Source: Desulfobacterales bacterium
GTDB lineage: Bacteria > Desulfobacterota > Desulfobacteria > Desulfobacterales > QNYZ01
NCBI GenBank assembly: GCA_029938515.1
Contig: JAOZUU010000034.1
Location: 1-11,838 of the forward strand
DNA: 11,838 nucleotides
Reading direction: 5' to 3'
The notes beneath the pieces were generated by a model. The model saw nothing but the letters and a program-made list of their open reading frames with translations, had not been told where the DNA came from and did not search any database. A program made the translations under genes and the position numbers. Shown in pieces: positions 7,095-11,838 of the stretch (position 1 is the stretch's first letter; each line of letters begins with the position of its first letter).

Positions 7095-8156
7095 ATGACT
7101 AACCCTAATCACACAAATGTTCCCGAGAACGGTGGAAAAACACCGGCGCTGTGGGGCTGGCACACTCTGTTGAGTCTCGGGATCACCATTGTAGTATTCA
7201 TTGTACTGGCAACTTACGTCGACATACAGCACCTCTGGAAAGAATTGAACGCCAGCAATAAATGGCTCCTGCTGCTGGCCGGGTTATCGCATTATGCTAC
7301 CTATCCGGTTCGAGGCATGCGCTGGAAGTATAGTCTGCGGCACCTGCAGGTGCGATGCAGCAAAGCCCGCTTTGGGCTGCTCGTATTTTTCTACAATTTC
7401 GTTGACAACCTGGTCCCTGCCAAATTGGGCGATCTTTATGCCGGTCACCTGGCCCGAATCAACTGTGGAATCAGGCGCTCGTCCGCCCTTGGATCAATCC
7501 TTTTCCTGCGCACCCTGGATGCCTGGGTGGTATTCGGATTGGCGGCGATGGCATCCTGGTACCTGTTTAAGGGATCGATGCCGGCATCGGTTACCTGGGC
7601 ATTGATTATCGGCTGCATGTTTGCCGTGGTTGCGACAGTCGTCATGCTGGTTTTTGTTCTGCTAAAACGCAAGGTGCCGGGCTGGCTTCCCGAAACGATT
7701 CGTAAAATGATAGAAGCATTTCGGTCGGGAATGTGGCCCAAGCCGAAAGAACTGATCCCTATATCGGCCCTGACCATGGTTATCTGGATATTGGAAATAG
7801 CGTGGGTATTTCTTCTGGCCCTGGCATTTAATTTGCGATTCAATACGGTGGAGACCGTTTTCTTGACAATGATCCCCTTGATTGCCAGCGCTTTTCCCAT
7901 CACCCCTGCCGGAGCCGGGGTTGTCGACCTGACACTTTTTACCTGCCTGCGTGTCATCGGCGTCTCCTCTCCACTGGCTGTTTCCGTGACCGTGGTAAAC
8001 CGGTTTATCGATTACTGGCTTCACATTTTACTGGGCGCGCTGACCTGGACTATGCGAAAACATATTGGCCTTCGGACCTGGAAAGATGTGCCTCCGGAAA
8101 CAGTTAAAAATGGATATACTGAAAAAACTCTTGTTGAAAAAGAGGATGTAACGTGA
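7095..8156 (+). CDS. Flippase-like membrane protein, UPF0104/LPG_synthase_TM family
   Basis: About 353 residues with seven or eight hydrophobic segments. It matches the family that includes the flippase half of MprF and proteins often encoded beside polyprenyl-linked glycosyltransferases. Typical marks are the PAKLGDLYAGHLAR block (residues about 112-125 from ATG 7095), followed by LGSILFLRTLDAW, and near the C-terminus the ITPAGAGVVDLTLF block followed by VVNRFIDYW. A role in moving a lipid-linked sugar or phospholipid across the inner membrane is inferred from family and neighbours. The ATG at 7095 is preferred; a TTG two codons earlier (7089) is possible, and neither has a clear ribosome site. 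A CCAAT/ATTGG palindrome (7082-7092) lies directly before the start. The gap to the GT-C gene is only 34 bp, which supports co-transcription. Confidence 0.8.
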   Translation: MTNPNHTNVPENGGKTPALWGWHTLLSLGITIVVFIVLATYVDIQHLWKELNASNKWLLLLAGLSHYATYPVRGMRWKYSLRHLQVRCSKARFGLLVFFYNFVDNLVPAKLGDLYAGHLARINCGIRRSSALGSILFLRTLDAWVVFGLAAMASWYLFKGSMPASVTWALIIGCMFAVVATVVMLVFVLLKRKVPGWLPETIRKMIEAFRSGMWPKPKELIPISALTMVIWILEIAWVFLLALAFNLRFNTVETVFLTMIPLIASAFPITPAGAGVVDLTLFTCLRVIGVSSPLAVSVTVVNRFIDYWLHILLGALTWTMRKHIGLRTWKDVPPETVKNGYTEKTLVEKEDVT

Positions 8157-8201
8157 AAGTAAAATCGATATATCCGAGAAATCTTTTAACCGGCTAAAGA
8201 T

Positions 8202-8205
8202 GAGG
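8202..8205 (+). promoter_or_regulatory. Ribosome binding site of the DegT aminotransferase gene
   Basis: GAGG lies five bases before the ATG at 8211 and fixes that start. It is one of the few clear Shine-Dalgarno sequences in the window. Confidence 0.65.
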
Positions 8206-8210
8206 AAAAT

Positions 8211-9464
8211 ATGGCGATAATCGGTAGTATACCGCGACGATGTGTAAATCTTCCCCCGGGCTCATTGAGTTCCCTTATCAGTTGTACAATTAGCGGCAGG
8301 CTGCGGGAGGGGCCGGCGATCAAGAAGTTCTGCAAAGAATTCGGCGACTGGCTGGGAGGGGCGCATGTCCTTGGTGCGGCATCGGGGAGGTCTGCGTTTC
8401 AACTGGCGCTTGAGGCACTCGGCCTTGAAAAAGGAAAAGAGATCGTCTTTCCGATTTTTACCTTTCCCGTTATGCCCATGGTGGCTAAGATGCTTGGCTA
8501 TAAGCCGGTCTTCTGCGAAGTGGACCCGATGACGTTTAATTCAGGACCCGAACACATCGCACCAAAGATTAATGAAAATACCGGTGCGGTTTTGGCAACA
8601 CATCTTTTCGGGCAGCCCTGTCCGATAAAAGAAATTGCCACCCTTACACGAAAGCGGGGTGTTCGTCTGATGGAGGATTGCGCGCATGCCTGCGGGGTAC
8701 GTATGGATGGCCGTCTTGTCGGCACTTTTAGCGATGTCGGCATCTTCAGCTTTGCCGAGGGAAAAAATATGCCCTGTTATGGTGGTGGCGCTATCGCAAC
8801 TGCCGATGAAGAAATTGCCCGTCGGGCGGCTGAAATACTTTCAAAAGCAAACATGCCGGAAAAAAAGGCCATACTTAAAAAGGGGGCTGATATCTGGCTG
8901 AAATGGCTGATCACCCGGCCGGAAGTATTCGGGCTGACGGTGTACCCGGTACTGCGCCTTAAAATGCTAATGGGCCAGGATCTGATGGATTCCGATGTTG
9001 GTGAAGAACTGCTGGAATCATTTGCCGCATCGAACCCTCAGGTAGTTCGAATGAACAATCTTCAGGCGGAAATCGGTCTGCGTCAGATTAAAAGAATCGA
9101 TGCATTTAACGAGGGTGCCCGCCAGAATGCCCGCATGCTGACCGAAAACCTGGCCGGTCTATCCGGCATCGGTGTTCCCAGGTCGGCCGACGGCGAACAT
9201 ATTTATGTCTACTATCCTTTAACGGTCGCATCAACCCGACGGAATGACCTTCGCCGCTACCTGTTAAAAAATGGTTTCGATACCAAAATTACAGATATGT
9301 CGGATTGCCAGCTGCTGAAACAATTCCATGACAGCAGCGCTGAAGAAGATCGAAGCGGTCCGCGAGAGGCATCCATTCTGGAAATATGCGTGTATCCGGT
9401 GATATCAGAAAAAAGTATCCGAAGGCTGGCCCGAGTCATTCAATCCTGGGTGCAACGATCATAA
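8211..9464 (+). CDS. DegT/DnrJ/EryC1/StrS-family PLP aminotransferase
   Basis: This 417-residue fold-type I PLP enzyme belongs to the sugar aminotransferase family that makes amino sugars such as 4-amino-4-deoxyarabinose (ArnB) or perosamine from nucleotide keto-sugars. Key residues are present: SGRSAFQLAL (58-67) for phosphate binding, MEDCAHA (154-160) with Asp156 for the pyridine nitrogen and His159 stacking, SFAEGKNM (180-187) with the Schiff-base Lys185, and NNLQAEIGLRQI, the dimer and substrate segment, near 284-295. The N-terminus is short and lacks the usual 'G.i..G..v..lE' wording, having SGRLREGPAIKKFCKEF (28-44) instead. It starts 54 bp after the flippase-like gene with a clear ribosome site. 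In a cluster with ArnT-like transferases an amino-sugar role is attractive, but the sugar is unknown and no other nucleotide-sugar genes are seen here. Confidence 0.84.
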   Translation: MAIIGSIPRRCVNLPPGSLSSLISCTISGRLREGPAIKKFCKEFGDWLGGAHVLGAASGRSAFQLALEALGLEKGKEIVFPIFTFPVMPMVAKMLGYKPVFCEVDPMTFNSGPEHIAPKINENTGAVLATHLFGQPCPIKEIATLTRKRGVRLMEDCAHACGVRMDGRLVGTFSDVGIFSFAEGKNMPCYGGGAIATADEEIARRAAEILSKANMPEKKAILKKGADIWLKWLITRPEVFGLTVYPVLRLKMLMGQDLMDSDVGEELLESFAASNPQVVRMNNLQAEIGLRQIKRIDAFNEGARQNARMLTENLAGLSGIGVPRSADGEHIYVYYPLTVASTRRNDLRRYLLKNGFDTKITDMSDCQLLKQFHDSSAEEDRSGPREASILEICVYPVISEKSIRRLARVIQSWVQRS

Positions 9465-9563
9465 ACAGAATTCCGGAAGTATTTTTCCAATCGCAAATAT
9501 AAAAAGGCATGATTTGTCATAAGATTTCATACATTCAACCACGAATAAAAAAGATACAAAGAC

Positions 9564-10757
9564 ATGGACATAATAGCTGATCGCATGAAAGATATTCCGA
9601 CCTATCTGTTTATGCACCTGCGCAGCAAGATAAAAAGAATAGAGGCCACTGGTGGCGACTGCATCTCCCTGTCCATTGGTGATCCGGATAAACCGACGCC
9701 CGCGTACATCATCGAAACACTCAGAGAAGTTGTTCTGGATCCGGGCAACCATCAATATCCCACCGATGAGCAGAAGGGTATGCTGGCCTTTCGTGAATCC
9801 GTTTCCCGCTGGTATCAACGAAAATACGGGGTAACGCTGAGTCCGGAAAATGAGGTTCTGGCCCTCGGCGGCTCAAAGGAGGGCATACATAATTTTATGA
9901 TGGCGGTGGTCAACCCCGGTGATATTGTGCTTATCACCAATCCCGGTTATCCAGGGTACCGTGCAAACATCCCCATAGCCGGCGGTCGGACATATGAAGT
10001 TCCGCTGCTGGAAAAAAATGACTTTCTACCGGTGATCGAAGATATTCCGGAAGATATATGCCGTAAGGCAAAAGCCTTCTTTTTCAATTATCCGAACAAT
10101 CCCACCGGCGCATGCGCCAACCGGAATTTTTTTTCTCGCCTGGTTGCGTGGGCAAAAAAGCGCCAGATCATTCTGGTTCATGATAACCCTTACAGTGAAA
10201 TTGTCTTTTCAGGTTGTGAAAAACTGAGTCTGCTCCAAATACCTGGAGCTAAAGATATCTGTGTCGAATTCAACTCTTTAAGCAAGTATTATAACATGAC
10301 CGGCTGGCGGATCGGGATGGTCGTCGGCAACGAGAAAATCATTGAGGCCATGTGTAAATTTAAAGAGAATGTGACTTCAGGCGTATTCAACGCTATCCAA
10401 CTGGCCAGTATCAAGGCCATGGATGAAGGGGACGAGGACATCCAGAGCATGCTGGGCATCTACGGTCGACGGCGAAAAATGGCATTGAAAGCTTTCGATC
10501 AAATGGGTATTTCCGTCAAACCCGGCATGGGGACGTTCTATCTGTGGCTGCCGGTCCCCAATGGTCAATCTTCCATGGAATTTGCCACAAAACTTCTGGA
10601 TGAAGTTTGCGTACTGGTAACGGCAGGTACGGCATACGGTGAATACGGTGAGGGCTATTTCCGTCTCTCATTGACCCTTCCCGACGATCGCCTGGCGGAA
10701 GCCCTGGAGAGAATGAAACAATCCATTGATAAGGGTCATCCCGCCACTGCAAGATAA
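9564..10757 (+). CDS. Class I/II PLP aminotransferase, LL-diaminopimelate aminotransferase-like
   Basis: This 397-residue fold-type I aminotransferase reads like the DapL/aspartate-aminotransferase group: SIGDPDKPTP (37-46), YPTDEQKGMLAFRESVSRWY (65-84), GGSKEGI (102-108), NPGYPGYRAN (126-135), NYPNNPTG (175-182), DNPYSE (207-212), SLSKYYNMTGWRIGM (238-252) with Schiff-base Lys241, and the C-terminal substrate-binding Arg367 in GYFRLSL. DapL makes LL-diaminopimelate for lysine and peptidoglycan. The gene sits 19 bp before pheA, however, so transamination of prephenate or phenylpyruvate is an equally good reading. The ATG at 9564 lacks a clear Shine-Dalgarno sequence. The 99-bp gap before it holds no obvious terminator, so it may be read together with the upstream genes. 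PLP aminotransferase is certain; the substrate is open. Confidence 0.85.
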   Translation: MDIIADRMKDIPTYLFMHLRSKIKRIEATGGDCISLSIGDPDKPTPAYIIETLREVVLDPGNHQYPTDEQKGMLAFRESVSRWYQRKYGVTLSPENEVLALGGSKEGIHNFMMAVVNPGDIVLITNPGYPGYRANIPIAGGRTYEVPLLEKNDFLPVIEDIPEDICRKAKAFFFNYPNNPTGACANRNFFSRLVAWAKKRQIILVHDNPYSEIVFSGCEKLSLLQIPGAKDICVEFNSLSKYYNMTGWRIGMVVGNEKIIEAMCKFKENVTSGVFNAIQLASIKAMDEGDEDIQSMLGIYGRRRKMALKAFDQMGISVKPGMGTFYLWLPVPNGQSSMEFATKLLDEVCVLVTAGTAYGEYGEGYFRLSLTLPDDRLAEALERMKQSIDKGHPATAR

Positions 10758-10776
10758 AAAACCAAAAGCAAATACC

Positions 10777-11838
10777 ATGAAACTTGATGAAATTCGAAAA
10801 AAAATAGATAAAATCGATCATGAGTTGCTGGTATTGCTCCAGGAACGGATGGGGCTGGCATTAAGAACGAAAAAATTCAAGTCGTCGGTAAGCGATCCAA
10901 AACGGGAAAAAGATGTGCTCGCCCGAATCGATCGGATGGATCTGCATCTGGTGGAACGAACCTTTATCCATCACCTGTTGCAAACCATCATGAAGGAGAG
11001 CAAAAGGCTTCAGAAAGAAGATCGCCCCCTGGTCGCCTTCCAGGGAGAGCACGGTGCTTACGGTGAACTGGCGGCCCGGAACCTGGTTCCCGGCGGGGCC
11101 TATATCCCCTGCATGGAATTTACCGATGTATTCCAAGAGGTTGAAAGCGGTAACCTGGAGATGGGTGTCGTCCCCGTGGAAAACTCCCTGGAAGGGGCCG
11201 TCACCCAGGTGAATGACCTTTTAACCAGTACAAATCTTAAAGTCGTCGGCGAGTCCATCGTCAAAGTAAAACATTGTCTTATCGCGTTAAAATCCACCGG
11301 TTTTAAGGAAATCCGCCAGGTTTTTTCCCACCCCCAGGCTCTGGCCCAGTGCCGAAATTTTTTAGCACGTCATAACCTGGAACCCCGGCCGTATTACGAT
11401 ACAGCCGGGGCGGCCAAAATGCTGGCAAGGGAAAATCCCAAGGCCACGGCGACCATCGCCAGCAATTTATGTGCCGATTTGTACGACCTGGCCGTTCTTA
11501 AAAAAGACATCGCCGACGGACCTTCCAATTCAACCCGATTTTTATTGCTGTCAAAAGAAGCGTATCAAAAAAATGGGGACAAAACGTCAATCATTTTCGC
11601 CACACCTCATCAGGCCGGCCGGCTCTACGCAGTCCTCGGCCTGTTCGCCGAGGCTGATATCAACTTAACCCGGATTGCTTCCATACCACTTCGTTTGGAT
11701 CCGGGAAATTACAGTTTTTTTCTCGACTTTGAAGGATCTCAGCAAGACCAAAAGGTCAGAAACGTCCTCAAGCAGATGGAAAAATTGACAATATCCCTGA
11801 AGAATTTAGGAAGTTATCCAGCCCATAAAATCAAAACC
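10777..11838 (+). CDS. pheA: Bifunctional chorismate mutase/prephenate dehydratase (P-protein), 3' end outside window
   Basis: The frame runs 354 codons from ATG 10777 to the window edge without a stop; only a short C-terminus should be missing. It makes phenylpyruvate from chorismate in two steps. An AroQ-type chorismate mutase domain (about 1-80) keeps the active-site residues known from the E. coli enzyme: Arg7, Arg24, Lys35, Asp40, Arg43, Glu44, Ser75 and Gln79. The prephenate dehydratase domain (about 85-265) has AFQGEHGAYGELAA, VPVENSLEGAV, SHPQALAQC and the catalytic NSTRF motif. The C-terminal ACT domain (TSIIFATPHQAGRLYAVL onward) normally binds Phe through GALV and ESRP motifs; here these read GRLY and ASIP, so feedback control may differ. 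It follows the DapL-like gene by 19 bp, without a clear ribosome site. Confidence 0.93.
   Translation, partial: MKLDEIRKKIDKIDHELLVLLQERMGLALRTKKFKSSVSDPKREKDVLARIDRMDLHLVERTFIHHLLQTIMKESKRLQKEDRPLVAFQGEHGAYGELAARNLVPGGAYIPCMEFTDVFQEVESGNLEMGVVPVENSLEGAVTQVNDLLTSTNLKVVGESIVKVKHCLIALKSTGFKEIRQVFSHPQALAQCRNFLARHNLEPRPYYDTAGAAKMLARENPKATATIASNLCADLYDLAVLKKDIADGPSNSTRFLLLSKEAYQKNGDKTSIIFATPHQAGRLYAVLGLFAEADINLTRIASIPLRLDPGNYSFFLDFEGSQQDQKVRNVLKQMEKLTISLKNLGSYPAHKIKT

Noticed and set aside
7445..7957. 170-codon open frame on the minus strand
   Set aside because: It lies antisense inside the flippase-like gene, whose conserved motifs cover the same bases, and resembles nothing known.
9465..9563. 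Promoter or terminator in the gap before the DapL-like gene
   Set aside because: The gap is AT-rich, but no pair of -35/-10 boxes at proper spacing and no stable hairpin was found.

Overview
The window looks like a cell-envelope glycosylation locus joined to an amino-acid biosynthesis operon, from a Gram-negative bacterium. The mostly moderate base composition, an ADP-heptosyltransferase-type GT9 protein, a DapL-like aminotransferase and a fused chorismate mutase/prephenate dehydratase would fit a member of the Desulfobacterota (old Deltaproteobacteria). That placement is inferred from gene content, not demonstrated.

Layout. Positions 1-605 hold the C-terminal part of a DprE1-like FAD-linked oxidoreductase, which is GC-rich and starts outside the window. 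Next come a first GT-C (ArnT/PMT-like) membrane glycosyltransferase (650-2077, +) and a GT9 glycosyltransferase on the opposite strand (2201-3421, -). These two converge on a striking nested palindrome (2058-2220) that reaches into the last codons of both. After a noncoding stretch of about 250 bp comes a second, markedly GC-rich GT-C enzyme (3697-5343, +). A third GT-C enzyme (5450-7060), a flippase-like UPF0104/LPG_synthase_TM protein (7095-8156), a DegT-family PLP aminotransferase (8211-9464), a class I/II aminotransferase of LL-diaminopimelate type (9564-10757) and pheA (10777 to beyond the window) follow on the + strand with short gaps, probably as one transcription unit.

How the genes may work together. 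GT-C enzymes of the ArnT/PMT group take sugars from polyprenyl-phosphate carriers on the outer face of the inner membrane. DprE1-like oxidases take part in making polyprenyl-phospho-arabinose in actinobacteria, UPF0104-type membrane proteins are often found beside polyprenyl-linked glycosylation, and DegT enzymes often make amino sugars. A lipid-linked sugar (possibly arabinose-like or amino sugar) made on the inside, flipped, and then attached by three different GT-C enzymes to lipid, glycan or protein is a reasonable hypothesis. The last two genes point to phenylalanine/aromatic amino-acid synthesis; the PheA regulatory (ACT) domain lacks the usual Phe-binding ESRP signature.

The window is a mosaic. 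Hand-counted 60-base samples range from about 35% GC (6181-6240) to about 72% (4201-4260), and the changes fall near gene boundaries, so the glycosyltransferases probably have different origins. No tRNA, rRNA, CRISPR array, transposase or integrase was seen.
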